Source: Dehalococcoidia bacterium (GTDB lineage: Bacteria > Chloroflexota > Dehalococcoidia > Lucifugimonadales > UBA3495). Taken from it: DNA of 64,000 nt. The position numbers and the translations under genes were made by a program. Shown piece by piece: positions 6,442-15,423 of this stretch (position 1 is the first letter of the stretch; each line of letters begins with the position of its first letter). Below the pieces are notes generated by a model that was given only the letters and a program-made list of their open reading frames with translations, did no database searches and was not told where the DNA came from. The stretch lies in the NCBI GenBank assembly GCA_022827095.1, contig JAJDTP010000005.1:558001-622000 (forward strand), written 5' to 3'.

Positions 6442-8847
6442 ATGACTACGCGAATATTCGGCTCCGGCATCCGGCGCCGAGAGGACCCCCGCCTGATCAC
6501 CGGCCAGGCCGCCTACACCGACGATATCAAGCTGGCCGGCATGGTCCATGCGGCCATCCTGCGCAGCCCCCACGCCCATGCCCGGATTACCAGCATCAAC
6601 ACCGATGCGGCCAAGGCCTCAGCCGGCGTGCTCGCGGTGTACACGGGCGCCGACATCGAAGGCGTGTTGAACCCCATCCCCTGCGCCTGGGCCATCCCCG
6701 ACTCCGACCTCAAGGCCGTCGCCTATCCCGCGATCGCGTCCGGCGTCGTGCGCTATGTCGGAGACGCCGTGGCCGTAGTGGTGGCCGAGAACCGCTACCA
6801 GGCTGAGGATGCACTGGAGTTGATCGACGTAGGCTACGAGCCGTTGCCTTCGATCATTAACCCCGAAGCAGCACTGGCCGACGGCGCTCCCCAATTGCAC
6901 GAGGACGCGCCCAACAACCAGGCCTTCCACTGGGTCGCCGCGGGTGGCGACACCGACGCTGCCTTTGCCGACGCCGCTATAACCGTCAGCGAGACCATCA
7001 ACCAGCAGAAGCTTATCCCCACTCCCATGGAAACTCGTTCCGCCATCGCGTCGTGGTCGTCCGCCATGGGTGAGCTGACTCTGTGGAACACCACCCAGAA
7101 CCCGCACATCGCCCGGTTCGTGACCTGTCTGGTGACCGGCGTCGCGGAACACAAGATCCGCGTCATTGCGCCTGAAGTCGGCGGCGGGTTCGGGGCGAAG
7201 ATCGCGGTCTATCCCTGGGAAATGATCACCGCGTTCTGCTCCATGCAGTTGGGCGTCCCGGTCAAGTGGACTGAGACCCGCACCGAGAATTACGTCGCCA
7301 CCACCCACGGACGCGACCACGTCGAGTACGTGGAGATGGCCGCCGACGCCAACGGCAAGGTGACCGCCGTCCGCAGCGTGGTCTACGCCGGCATGGGCGC
7401 TTACCTGTCTACCGCCGCGCCGGGTATCCCGACCATCCTCCACGGCCTGATGTACTCCGGCCCATACGACATCGCCAACATCAAGGCCGACGTCTATGGA
7501 GTGTTCACCAACTCGACGCCGGTGGAAGCCTACCGTGGCGCCGGGCGGCCCGAGGCAACGTTCCTGCTGGAACGCCTGATGGACAAGGTTGGCGACGCGG
7601 TGGGGATCGATTCAGTCGAAGTGCGACGCCGCAACCTGATCGAGCCCTTCGACAACAACCGCGACGTTGCCATCGGCATCACCTACGACAGCGGAAACTA
7701 CTCCGGCGCGCTGGACCAACTCCTGGGACACATCGGATATGACCAATTCCGACATGACCAGGAACACGAGCGCGAGCACGGGACTTTCCGGGGAGTTGGT
7801 GTCGCCTGCTATTGCGAGATCTGCGGTCTCGGTCCGTCCCAGGTGGCCGGCGCCGTTGGTTTCGGCGGCGGCCTGTGGGAGAGCGCTACGGTTCGCATCT
7901 ACGCCACCGGCAAGGTCAACGTCTTCATCGGCACGTCGCCCCACGGGCAGGGCGAGGAAACCACCTTCGCCCAGATCGTCGCCGACGAGATCGGCGTTGA
8001 TGTCGACGACGTGGAAGTAGTCCACGGCGACACCGATACGACGCCCATGGGCTGGGGAACCTACGGCAGCCGCACCACGGTGGTCGGCGGAGCAGCGGTT
8101 GCCTTGACCATGCGGAAGCTGCGCGACAAGGCCCGGGTAATCGCCGCTCACCTGCTGGAGGCCGACGAAGCCGACATCGAGTACGAGGACGGCCAGTTCT
8201 TCGTTCGCGGCGCTCGCGACCGCGCCCAGAGCATCCAGGATGTGGCCCTGCAGGCCAACGTCGCCTGGAACCTTCCCGAAGGCATCGAGCCGGGCATGGA
8301 AGCCAGCACCTACTACGACCCGCCTAATTTCAGCTACCCCTTCGGCGCCCACGCGGCCATCGTCAGCGTGGATCCCGACAACGGCCACATCACGCTGGAC
8401 CGCTACGTCGCCGTCGATGACTGCGGCCCGCAGATCAACCCGATGGTGGTTGAAGGTCAGGTTCACGGCGGTGTGGTTCAGGGAGCCGGCCAGGCCCTCT
8501 GGGAAGGCGCGGTCTACGACGACAACGGCCAACTGCTCACCGGCACGATGATGGACTACGCGATCCCCCGCGCCCACCTGGTGCCGGACATCGAGGTGCA
8601 TTCCACCGTGACGCCGTCGCCACACAACCCGTTGGGCGTGAAGGGTATCGGAGAAACCGGCACCATCGCGTCCACTGCGGCCATCTACAGCGCGGTCATG
8701 GATGCGTTGAAGCCCATCGGCGTGACCTCCCTCGACATGCCGCTGACTCCCGAGCGGATCTGGCGCGCCATACGGGAAGCGGGTTACACCGGCAATGGGC
8801 ACGGACACAGCCACGACCATGACCACGGTCATGGGCACAATCACTAA
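6442..8847 (+). CDS. molybdenum hydroxylase large subunit, form II CoxL-like, with His-rich tail
   Basis: This subunit binds molybdopterin cytosine dinucleotide and the substrate. The active-site loop reads AYRGAGR at residues 363-369, the form II signature. Form I CO dehydrogenases have AYxCSFR there, with the Cys that binds Cu. CO oxidation is therefore not assured, and the true substrate may be another aromatic or carbonyl compound. The catalytic glutamate is in GIGETG (E738), and GGGFGAK lies near residue 250. Length (801) is normal except for the C-terminus, whose last 18 residues (784-801) hold eight alternating His, with Gly, Asp, Asn and Ser. Such a tail could bind nickel, copper or zinc. 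It is the middle gene of a three-gene operon. Confidence 0.93.
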   Translation: MTTRIFGSGIRRREDPRLITGQAAYTDDIKLAGMVHAAILRSPHAHARITSINTDAAKASAGVLAVYTGADIEGVLNPIPCAWAIPDSDLKAVAYPAIASGVVRYVGDAVAVVVAENRYQAEDALELIDVGYEPLPSIINPEAALADGAPQLHEDAPNNQAFHWVAAGGDTDAAFADAAITVSETINQQKLIPTPMETRSAIASWSSAMGELTLWNTTQNPHIARFVTCLVTGVAEHKIRVIAPEVGGGFGAKIAVYPWEMITAFCSMQLGVPVKWTETRTENYVATTHGRDHVEYVEMAADANGKVTAVRSVVYAGMGAYLSTAAPGIPTILHGLMYSGPYDIANIKADVYGVFTNSTPVEAYRGAGRPEATFLLERLMDKVGDAVGIDSVEVRRRNLIEPFDNNRDVAIGITYDSGNYSGALDQLLGHIGYDQFRHDQEHEREHGTFRGVGVACYCEICGLGPSQVAGAVGFGGGLWESATVRIYATGKVNVFIGTSPHGQGEETTFAQIVADEIGVDVDDVEVVHGDTDTTPMGWGTYGSRTTVVGGAAVALTMRKLRDKARVIAAHLLEADEADIEYEDGQFFVRGARDRAQSIQDVALQANVAWNLPEGIEPGMEASTYYDPPNFSYPFGAHAAIVSVDPDNGHITLDRYVAVDDCGPQINPMVVEGQVHGGVVQGAGQALWEGAVYDDNGQLLTGTMMDYAIPRAHLVPDIEVHSTVTPSPHNPLGVKGIGETGTIASTAAIYSAVMDALKPIGVTSLDMPLTPERIWRAIREAGYTGNGHGHSHDHDHGHGHNH

Positions 8848-8876
8848 CTGGCGCCGGCACAGGAGGACTGATTGCA

Positions 8877-9755
8877 ATGTTTGCAGCAGATTTTGAATAC
8901 CGGAAGGCCGGTTCCATCGCCGAAGCGGTACAACTGCTTTCCGACAACCCGGGAGCGAAAATCCTGGCCGGGGGACACAGTCTGATCCCGTTGATGCGCT
9001 TTCGACTGGCCCGGCCGGAAGTGGTGATCGACATTGGTGGTATCGCCAACATGAAAGGCATCTCCGTCAGCGGCGATACCATCAACATCGGCGCGCTGAC
9101 AACCCACGCCGAGATCGCATCGTCGGCCGACGTGCAACGAGCCAACGGCCTCTTGGCCGAGGCGGCCGGCGGCATCGGCGATCCGGCCGTGCGTAACCGG
9201 GGCACCATCGGCGGGAACCTGGCCCACGCCGACCCGGCGTCCGATTGGGCGACGGTGCTAACCGCTCTGGGCGCGACGGTGTCGGCCCAGGGTCCGGCCG
9301 GCAGCCGCACCATCGCGGTCGCCGATCTGATCGAGGATGCTTTCGCAACGGTGTTGGGCGAAAACGAGCTCATCACCACAGTGAGCGTGCCAGCGCTCGC
9401 CGCCAACCAGCGCGCGGAGTACGCCAAGATGGCCCATCCGGCCAGCTTCTACGCCGTGGTCGGCGGCGCCGTGGTCGTAACCATGGACGGCGATCGCTGC
9501 ACCGCGGCCTCGGTGGCAGTGGGCGGACTGACGCCGCGGCCGGTGAAAGCTCCCGCAGTGGAACAGGCGCTATCGGGTACCACGCTGACCATGGACAGCA
9601 TCGCCGATGCCACCGCGCGTCTTGGCGATGACCTGTCGGCCGCAGGGGTTGACATAATTGGTGACGTGTTCGCCTCTGCCGACTTTCGCTCGAACATCGC
9701 GCCGGTGGAGGTGAAGCACGCCCTGCTCCACGCCATCGGACTGGCGCATCACTGA
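8877..9755 (+). CDS. molybdenum hydroxylase medium subunit, FAD-binding (CoxM-like)
   Basis: The FAD subunit completes the heterotrimer with the two preceding genes. The two flavin-binding motifs are present: ILAGGHSLIPLM (about residues 31-42) and TIGGNLAHADPASD (about 110-123). The C-terminal CO-dehydrogenase flavoprotein domain follows, with YAKMAHPASFYAVV and a terminal GDVFASADFRSNIA. Length (292) is typical. A good ribosome-binding site (AGGAGG) precedes the ATG. The operon ends just after this gene at the hairpin 9781-9811. Confidence 0.93.
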   Translation: MFAADFEYRKAGSIAEAVQLLSDNPGAKILAGGHSLIPLMRFRLARPEVVIDIGGIANMKGISVSGDTINIGALTTHAEIASSADVQRANGLLAEAAGGIGDPAVRNRGTIGGNLAHADPASDWATVLTALGATVSAQGPAGSRTIAVADLIEDAFATVLGENELITTVSVPALAANQRAEYAKMAHPASFYAVVGGAVVVTMDGDRCTAASVAVGGLTPRPVKAPAVEQALSGTTLTMDSIADATARLGDDLSAAGVDIIGDVFASADFRSNIAPVEVKHALLHAIGLAHH

Positions 9756-9780
9756 TCCAGTAGGGCAATCCGGCGAATGG

Positions 9781-9811
9781 ACTGGCCGCCGTAAACGTTA
9801 CGGCGGCCAGT
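9781..9811 (+). terminator. intrinsic terminator of the molybdenum hydroxylase operon
   Basis: A perfect 14-bp stem, ACTGGCCGCCGTAA with TTACGGCGGCCAGT, and a 3-base loop, followed by TTTGAT. It lies 25 bases after the stop of the FAD subunit and before surE. Confidence 0.8.
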
Positions 9812-9886
9812 TTGATGTGGCTGGTATCCTGAAATGGTCTATGTGCCCATAATCGATTGGCCAATCTTGGACTCAGAGGCAATCCA

Positions 9887-10759
9887 TTGAAAATCTTGCT
9901 GACTAACGACGACGGAATCCACGCCACCGGTATCTGGGCGGCGGCGCGCAGCCTGGCTGAAATCGGCGAGGTGGTGGTCGTTGCGCCTGACCGGGAACAG
10001 TCCGGCGTGGGTGCCTCCATGACGCTGCACGCTCCGCTGTTCGTGCACACGGTGCCCGCCGAACAGTACCTTGCCCAGTATTCCCCCGGCGAGGATAGCC
10101 CTCCGCGCAGCGCCGATGCCGTCTTGGTGCCGGCACCGGACACGGCGCCTACCCATCCCATCAGCGCCTGGGCCGTACAAGGGACGCCGGCGGACGCCTG
10201 CATCCTGGCCCTGGAGCAACTGGTCAATCCCAAACCCGACCTGGTGGTGAGCGGCATCAACCGCGGATCCAACCTGGGCTGGGACGTGATCGTGTCCGGC
10301 ACCGTTGGTGCCGCAACCCAGGGTTGGGTGCGGGGATACCCCACGATTGCCATATCGGTAGGTTCGGTCCAGGCTCCCCGGTACCAGTTGGCGGCGCAGG
10401 TGGTTGCACACCTGGCCCGGCGGCTGGCCGATGCTCCAACGGTTTCCCCGTCGTATTTTCTCAACGTGAACGTTCCCAACGAGCCGGCGGAAAAGATCGC
10501 CGGCGTGCAGGTCACCCGTTTAGGCGGCCGGGCCTACGGCGAATCGGTGCGCTCCGAGGAGTCTTTTGGCCATCGCCGTTATTGGATATCGCGGAACCGC
10601 CCGGTGCTTGCCGGTGGCGAGGGGAGCGACATCGACGCCAGCAAGGCCAACTACATAGGTATCACGCCAATGGGCATGGCGTTTTCAACCACCAACGAGC
10701 GCATCGCGATGGTGCAGGGCCTCGTTGATGGGCTGCAGTTTGGGCCCGATCCGGACTGA
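9887..10759 (+). CDS. surE: 5'/3'-nucleotidase SurE
   Basis: SurE is a metal-dependent survival-type nucleotidase that dephosphorylates nucleoside monophosphates. The N-terminal signature KILLTNDDGIHATG with the metal-binding Asp pair begins right at the proposed start. PDREQSGVGASMTL and DLVVSGINRGSNLGWDVIVSGTVGAA follow as in the family. I choose the TTG at 9887 because AGAGG at 9875-9879 is well spaced and the family begins just before ILLTNDDG. A TTG at 9857 would add ten unrelated residues. Length is about 290 residues. Confidence 0.93.
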   Translation: MKILLTNDDGIHATGIWAAARSLAEIGEVVVVAPDREQSGVGASMTLHAPLFVHTVPAEQYLAQYSPGEDSPPRSADAVLVPAPDTAPTHPISAWAVQGTPADACILALEQLVNPKPDLVVSGINRGSNLGWDVIVSGTVGAATQGWVRGYPTIAISVGSVQAPRYQLAAQVVAHLARRLADAPTVSPSYFLNVNVPNEPAEKIAGVQVTRLGGRAYGESVRSEESFGHRRYWISRNRPVLAGGEGSDIDASKANYIGITPMGMAFSTTNERIAMVQGLVDGLQFGPDPD

Positions 10760-10776
10760 TCTCCCGAACGGCAGAT

Positions 10777-11319
10777 CTAGCGTCGCCGTCGCCGGCTGCG
10801 GACACTGCCGCGGTTGGCGCGAGGTCGCCGCTCCTGTTGGTCGGGGTTGGCCGAAACCCCTGGCGTCGTGGGGGCTGCCGGCTCGTCGTACGCAGCGAAA
10901 CCTCCGGCGTCCCGAATCTGACGGATCCGTGGTCGGTCCCGCGTGAGCCACAATGTCTGCGTGATGATTGTGAGGATCACGCCCGGCGCCGCCAGGGCAA
11001 TCAGCGTCGGGTCAATAAGGGTTTCGTCACCGCGGATTCGCAGTTGTAATCTGAGGAAGATCCAACCCCCGCCGATTATGATCCAGGCCCAGGACAACGC
11101 CCCGCTGACCACACCGTTGTGCCAGGGCGACCGAATGAACAGGATCGCGCTGCACGGCCACCACACGAAGGTCGGGACCAGGAACCACCCCTGGTAGTAC
11201 CAGGGCTTCAGCGCATCCGGCGGCTCCGGAGGGTGAGGAGGCAGAGGCTCGTAGGTTACGCCGCCGGCTCCACCGTTCGCCGACTCCGGGCGCTCGCTAT
11301 CTCGAGTCTGCTGGTCCAT
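10777..11319 (-). CDS. hypothetical membrane protein
   Basis: The function is not recognised. The 180-residue chain has a Pro-rich cytosolic-looking N-terminus with PPHPPEPPDALKPWYY. Three hydrophobic segments follow (about residues 43-60, 70-90 and 105-125, Trp-rich in the first two), then a C-terminal tail ending in an Arg-rich RSRRRRR. It is convergent with surE with only 17 bases between the stops. The basic tail could contact nucleic acid or lipid head groups; no evidence decides. Confidence 0.65.
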   Translation of the reverse strand: MDQQTRDSERPESANGGAGGVTYEPLPPHPPEPPDALKPWYYQGWFLVPTFVWWPCSAILFIRSPWHNGVVSGALSWAWIIIGGGWIFLRLQLRIRGDETLIDPTLIALAAPGVILTIITQTLWLTRDRPRIRQIRDAGGFAAYDEPAAPTTPGVSANPDQQERRPRANRGSVRSRRRRR

Positions 11320-11560
11320 TGACGTTTAGCCGCTGTTTCGCTTGAGGGTGATCAATAGCCGTGACACGTGGGGGTGTCCTGAGAACTCCCAACCCCGGGG
11401 GGGTTGACCGACCCAAACCTGACGTGGCTACGAGCCTTCGAGATTCATTCTAACAGGCGGTTCGGTTACCGAAATCCTGGGTGCCGCGCACGCCGTGATA
11501 TGATTGCGCAACTCCGTTCCCTGACGTTTTCGCCGCCCGTCCAGTGCTGGCGGTCCGCCG

Positions 11561-12859
11561 ATGGCTATCTTCCCCGCTGCCCTGATCCCCCATTGGTTGC
11601 GCACCTACGCGGCCGTGATTCTGGCCGTGTCGCTGGCGGTCAACCTGATCACGAGCTTCTCCCTGTATGTGCAGGCGCTCACCATCCCGGGGATGAAGAG
11701 CACCTTCGATCTGTCCTACACCACGGTGTTCGTGCTCGTGGTGGCGCTGTCGGTTTCCCGCGTGGTTTCGGGTCTGCTTTCCGGCGCTGCGGCGTCGCGC
11801 TACGGCGGCCGGTGGATGGTCATTGCCAGCATCTTCGTGCAGGCCGTGGCGATGGCCCTGCTGGGCTGGTCCCCAAGCTACTGGGTGGCCCTGGTCGCGA
11901 TGATCGCGGTGGGCGTTTCCTCCGGGGCTTCGTTGACGCCCATGATGGGTATGCTGGCGCCGTGGTTCCGGGCCACCGACCGGGGGGTGGCCGCGGGCAT
12001 CGCCGCCTCCGGTGGCAGCCTGGCGATAATCTTTACGGGAGTGATCGTCCCTCCGTTGACTGGTGTATTCGGCGAGGAGGCCTGGCGATACACCTGGTAC
12101 GTCCTGGCGGCCACCAGCGTGGTAATCGGTCTGGTATGCGTCGGCTTCATCCGAGAGGCGCAGGCCGGCACCACGCCGCCTCCCGGAGGCCAGCCGGCTG
12201 CATCTGCCCCAAATCCGGCTCCGGCCCGGCGCGGCCCAGCGGGTTGGCCGGTACAGGTCTATACCAATCCCTACGTTTGGCTGATAACCGGGATGGCGTT
12301 TTGCTCGGGTTTCGTGCACGGCATTCTCACCTCCAGCTACGGAGCGTACCTGGAGGTGGAACACGGAACCGATGTGGCGGTTGTGGGCGCGCTGTTCATG
12401 CTCATTGGCGTGCTCAGCATCGGCAGCGGTATCGGATCCGGCGCGTTGTCCGACCGGATCGGACGCGGTTTGGCTTTCGGCGCGACGTTTCTGATTGAGG
12501 TCGCATGCCACTCGCTGTTCTGGCTGGCGCCGGAGTTGGTATTTTTTGTCATCGCATCGGTGCTGGCCGGGTTCGCGCTGCGTTCCACCTACACGATCTG
12601 TGCGGCCGCGGCCGGCGACTTCGTGCCGGTTTTCATGGCGCCGGCCGCTTTCGGTTTGATGGGCATGGGAGCGGGCATAGGAGGTACAATTTCACCCGCC
12701 ATATCCGGGCCCATCGCCGACGCTACCGGCACGCTCCGGTGGTCGTTCGCGATGGCTTCGGGGGCAGCTTTGGTTGGCGCTGGGTTGGGTTTCATCCTGC
12801 ACATCATGACCCGAACTCGGGATCAGGGAGAAACCGGACGGACGGTCTCAGCCGTTTAG
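11561..12859 (+). CDS. MFS transporter
   Basis: A 432-residue major facilitator superfamily permease with about twelve hydrophobic helices and a short hydrophilic Pro/Ala-rich loop in the middle (about residues 205-225), separating two six-helix halves. The first cytosolic loop contains RYGGRWMVI, a variant of the MFS motif between helices 2 and 3, and the equivalent DRIGRGLAFG appears in the second half. It resembles the oxalate/formate antiporter-like branch, but the substrate cannot be assigned. A longer open frame beginning at 11404 is a different frame and a shadow. The PIG-L hydrolase gene follows 53 bases downstream. Confidence 0.85.
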   Translation: MAIFPAALIPHWLRTYAAVILAVSLAVNLITSFSLYVQALTIPGMKSTFDLSYTTVFVLVVALSVSRVVSGLLSGAAASRYGGRWMVIASIFVQAVAMALLGWSPSYWVALVAMIAVGVSSGASLTPMMGMLAPWFRATDRGVAAGIAASGGSLAIIFTGVIVPPLTGVFGEEAWRYTWYVLAATSVVIGLVCVGFIREAQAGTTPPPGGQPAASAPNPAPARRGPAGWPVQVYTNPYVWLITGMAFCSGFVHGILTSSYGAYLEVEHGTDVAVVGALFMLIGVLSIGSGIGSGALSDRIGRGLAFGATFLIEVACHSLFWLAPELVFFVIASVLAGFALRSTYTICAAAAGDFVPVFMAPAAFGLMGMGAGIGGTISPAISGPIADATGTLRWSFAMASGAALVGAGLGFILHIMTRTRDQGETGRTVSAV

Positions 12860-12912
12860 CCCGGCCGTCGATTGGGTGGGCGTACTCCGGGGACACTTCA
12901 GGTGGTGCGATT

Positions 12913-13629
12913 TTGACCAGCAGCGATAACGAAAACTTCAGCCGAGCGATGGTGGTCGTCGCTCACGCGGATGACGCGGAATGGGGCTGCGCGGGAACCG
13001 TGGCGCGCTGGTGCGCCGAGGGCAAGCACGTCGTTTACGTGGTGTGCACCGACGGCAGCAAGGGAACCTCGGATGCGTCCATGTCTCCGGATGAAGTGCT
13101 CGAATCACGCCGCGCCGAGCAGGAGGAAGCCGGGCGCGTCCTGGGCCTCGCCCACGTAGCGTTCCTGGGCTTCCCCGACGCTTACCTGCAGTCCAACCTG
13201 GAGCTGCGCAAGGCTATCACCCGAGAGATCCGCCGGCATCGGCCCGACGTGCTGGTGTGCATGAACCCCGTACGCAACCTGGACGGCGATGGGTATATCG
13301 ATCATCCTGATCATTTTGCCTCCGGGGACGCAGCCATGGGCGCGGTCTACCCGGCGGCCCGCGACCCGCTGACCTTCCCAGATCTGCTCACCGAGGAGGG
13401 CCTTGAACCTCACAAGGTCCGGGAGGTTTGGGTGATGGGCCGAACCCACCCGGACCACTTCGTGGACGTGACCGATCACATGGAAACGGCGGTGGAGGCT
13501 CTGCGCGCTCACCGCAGCCAGGTTGATCACGCCGCCGCCGATCGATATTTACGGGAATGGCGGCGCCGGGACGGGCCACGCATCGGCGTGGAGTACGCTG
13601 AGGTTTTCAAGCGATTCCACCTGGGATAA
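12913..13629 (+). CDS. PIG-L family N-acyl-glucosamine-type deacetylase
   Basis: This zinc-dependent LmbE/PIG-L hydrolase typically removes N-acetyl or similar groups from sugar amides. The motif AHADDAEWGCAGT near the N-terminus carries the zinc-binding His and catalytic Asp pair, and HPDH (in YIDHPDHFASG) the second His ligand. The frame runs open upstream to 12505 through the MFS gene, but that is overlap. I start at TTG 12913, which has AGGTGG 8 bases upstream; an ATG at 12949 is an alternative. Length about 238 residues fits the family. The physiological substrate is unknown; mycothiol-type or bacillithiol-type chemistry is possible but unsupported. Confidence 0.85.
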   Translation: MTSSDNENFSRAMVVVAHADDAEWGCAGTVARWCAEGKHVVYVVCTDGSKGTSDASMSPDEVLESRRAEQEEAGRVLGLAHVAFLGFPDAYLQSNLELRKAITREIRRHRPDVLVCMNPVRNLDGDGYIDHPDHFASGDAAMGAVYPAARDPLTFPDLLTEEGLEPHKVREVWVMGRTHPDHFVDVTDHMETAVEALRAHRSQVDHAAADRYLREWRRRDGPRIGVEYAEVFKRFHLG

Positions 13630-13722
13630 ACTATTGGGTGTCGTGTCGTGTCGTCGTGTTCACGGCGGTTTCCGTGGCTGGATTCGCCTTGACGACATCG
13701 GTGTGATGCGACATTGATCTTG

Positions 13723-13751
13723 TTGACATCCCACCTTTCCGGCGATACGAT
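13723..13751 (+). promoter_or_regulatory. sigma70-type promoter for the DUF1800 gene cluster
   Basis: TTGACA (13723-13728) and TACGAT (13746-13751) with a 17-base spacer lie 144 bases upstream of the DUF1800 start at 13895. Confidence 0.65.
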
Positions 13752-13771
13752 TCTAATCTAATAATCGTTCC

Positions 13772-13806
13772 GCAATTGGAGGCCGCCGCTGGCTGAGTCC
13801 AATTGC
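13772..13806 (+). promoter_or_regulatory. inverted repeat in the leader of the DUF1800 gene
   Basis: GCAATTGGA (13772-13780) and TCCAATTGC (13798-13806) are exact reverse complements separated by 17 bases, just downstream of the predicted transcription start. It could be a repressor site or a leader hairpin. Confidence 0.4.
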
Positions 13807-13894
13807 GAGGATGACGGTTATTGCGGTATATTTGCATCACAAAGAATCGGCCAATCGGGACGCAGTTCCCAAGGTACACAGAAAGGAGGAACCA

Positions 13895-15319
13895 ATGGCA
13901 GGAAGCAACGACATCGCACTGATGGCGCACCTTCTCCGCCGGGCCGGCTTCAGCGCCAGCCGCGACGAGATCGAAGCCGCTGCTGCGAAGGGCTATGACA
14001 CTGTGGTGGAGGAGTTGCTGAACCCGGGCGACACCTCGGGCGTCGAAGACGACATCATGCTCCGCTACCATCCCACCTACAACCACCCGGGCGCCATCGA
14101 GATCAACATCCAGAACTGGGTGTATCGCATGGTCAACACCGAGTACCAGCTCAAGGAGAAGATGGCCCTTTTCTGGCACATGATCTTCTGCGCTGGCCAC
14201 TCCAAGATCGACTCCGGCGAAGAGATGGGCCGGATGATTCAGATGTTCCGGGACAAGGGCATGGGCAACTTCCGGGAACTGCTGATGGAACTGTCCACCA
14301 GTCCCGCCATGGTCTATTACCTGGACAACTGTGAGAGCCACAAGACGGCGATCAACGAGAACTACGGCCGCGAGCTGCTCGAGCTGTTCTCCATGGGCGT
14401 CGGCATGAACGAAGAGTTCAACTACTCGGAGGATGACGTGAAGGCCACGGCCCGCGCGTTTACCGGGTGGAACATCGCCCCGCCGTACCCGCCGTTCCCC
14501 TACGGCCGCAGCCCCTGGGAATTCCGGTTCGACCCGGCCGACCACGACAATGACGAGAAGACGTTCCTGGGCCACACGGGCAACTGGAACGGCGACGATA
14601 TCCTGGACATCATCGCCGGCGAGAAGGCCACTGCCCGGTTCATCTCCCGCCACATGTACAACTATTTCGTCGCCGACGAGGTTCCAGTGCCCAGCTGGCG
14701 GCAGACCCCGCCGAAGGACGAGAGCCTACTGGTTGAACTGGAGCAGGCGTATTTTGACAGCGGTTACAACATCACCGCGATGCTGCGCACGCTGTTCAAC
14801 TCCGAGTCCTTCAAGAGCGCCCAGTATGCCAAGGTCAAGAACCCGGCCGAAATGGTCGCTGGTACCCTGCGCATGGTTGGCGACCATCGCGACGAGATCA
14901 AGCCTGGCATGTTCGAACTCAGCCAGGAGCCCAAGTACATGGGCATGGACCTGATGAACCCGCCCACCGTCGAAGGCTGGCACACCGGCCACGAGTGGAT
15001 TGACTCGGGCACCCTGGTCGAGCGCATCAACTTCGCCGCCGACTACCTGGGCCGCACCGAACTCCCCGGCGTCCAGAGCATGATCTCCAAGCTGATGGCC
15101 CAGAGCGACAGCATGTCCCCTGAGCAGTTCGTGGATACCTGCGCCGACCTGGTTGGCTGCAACAACCTCACCGAGGATACCCGCGATCAGCTGATTGCCC
15201 ACGCCGGCCGCGGCGGCAATCTCACCCACAACACCGATGCCGAGCGTGCCGAATTCACCCGCCGCTCCGGCGAGATGTTCCAGATCATCGCCTCCACTTC
15301 GGAGTTCCAATTCGAGTAA
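13895..15319 (+). CDS. DUF1800 family protein
   Basis: A 474-residue member of the DUF1800 family, of unknown biochemical function and usually encoded beside DUF1501, as here. Recognisable parts are the N-terminal HLLRRAGFSASRDEIEAA, WHMIFCAGHSKID, YLDNCESHKTAINENYGRELLELF and the C-terminal PPTVEGWHTGHEWI. The ATG at 13895 has an ideal AGGAGG ribosome-binding site; the frame is open upstream to 13811 but without initiation signals. No export signal is visible from this start, although homologues are often exported. DUF1501 follows 104 bases downstream and is probably co-transcribed. Confidence 0.9.
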   Translation: MAGSNDIALMAHLLRRAGFSASRDEIEAAAAKGYDTVVEELLNPGDTSGVEDDIMLRYHPTYNHPGAIEINIQNWVYRMVNTEYQLKEKMALFWHMIFCAGHSKIDSGEEMGRMIQMFRDKGMGNFRELLMELSTSPAMVYYLDNCESHKTAINENYGRELLELFSMGVGMNEEFNYSEDDVKATARAFTGWNIAPPYPPFPYGRSPWEFRFDPADHDNDEKTFLGHTGNWNGDDILDIIAGEKATARFISRHMYNYFVADEVPVPSWRQTPPKDESLLVELEQAYFDSGYNITAMLRTLFNSESFKSAQYAKVKNPAEMVAGTLRMVGDHRDEIKPGMFELSQEPKYMGMDLMNPPTVEGWHTGHEWIDSGTLVERINFAADYLGRTELPGVQSMISKLMAQSDSMSPEQFVDTCADLVGCNNLTEDTRDQLIAHAGRGGNLTHNTDAERAEFTRRSGEMFQIIASTSEFQFE

Positions 15320-15423
15320 TCGGCGATCGATTGGCATTCGGCCGGACCGCACCCGATTCACTCTTCATCGGTCCGGCCAACCACCAAAGCTGAGAACTGA
15401 TACACAAAACGGAGGACTATCAA

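Noticed and set aside
11404-12498. 364-residue plus-strand ORF overlapping the MFS gene
   Set aside because: Arg/Gly/His-rich shadow translation of the transporter in another frame with no domain.
12505-13629. Long ORF from within the MFS gene through the PIG-L gene
   Set aside because: The first 136 codons overlap the transporter in another frame; the true gene begins at 12913.
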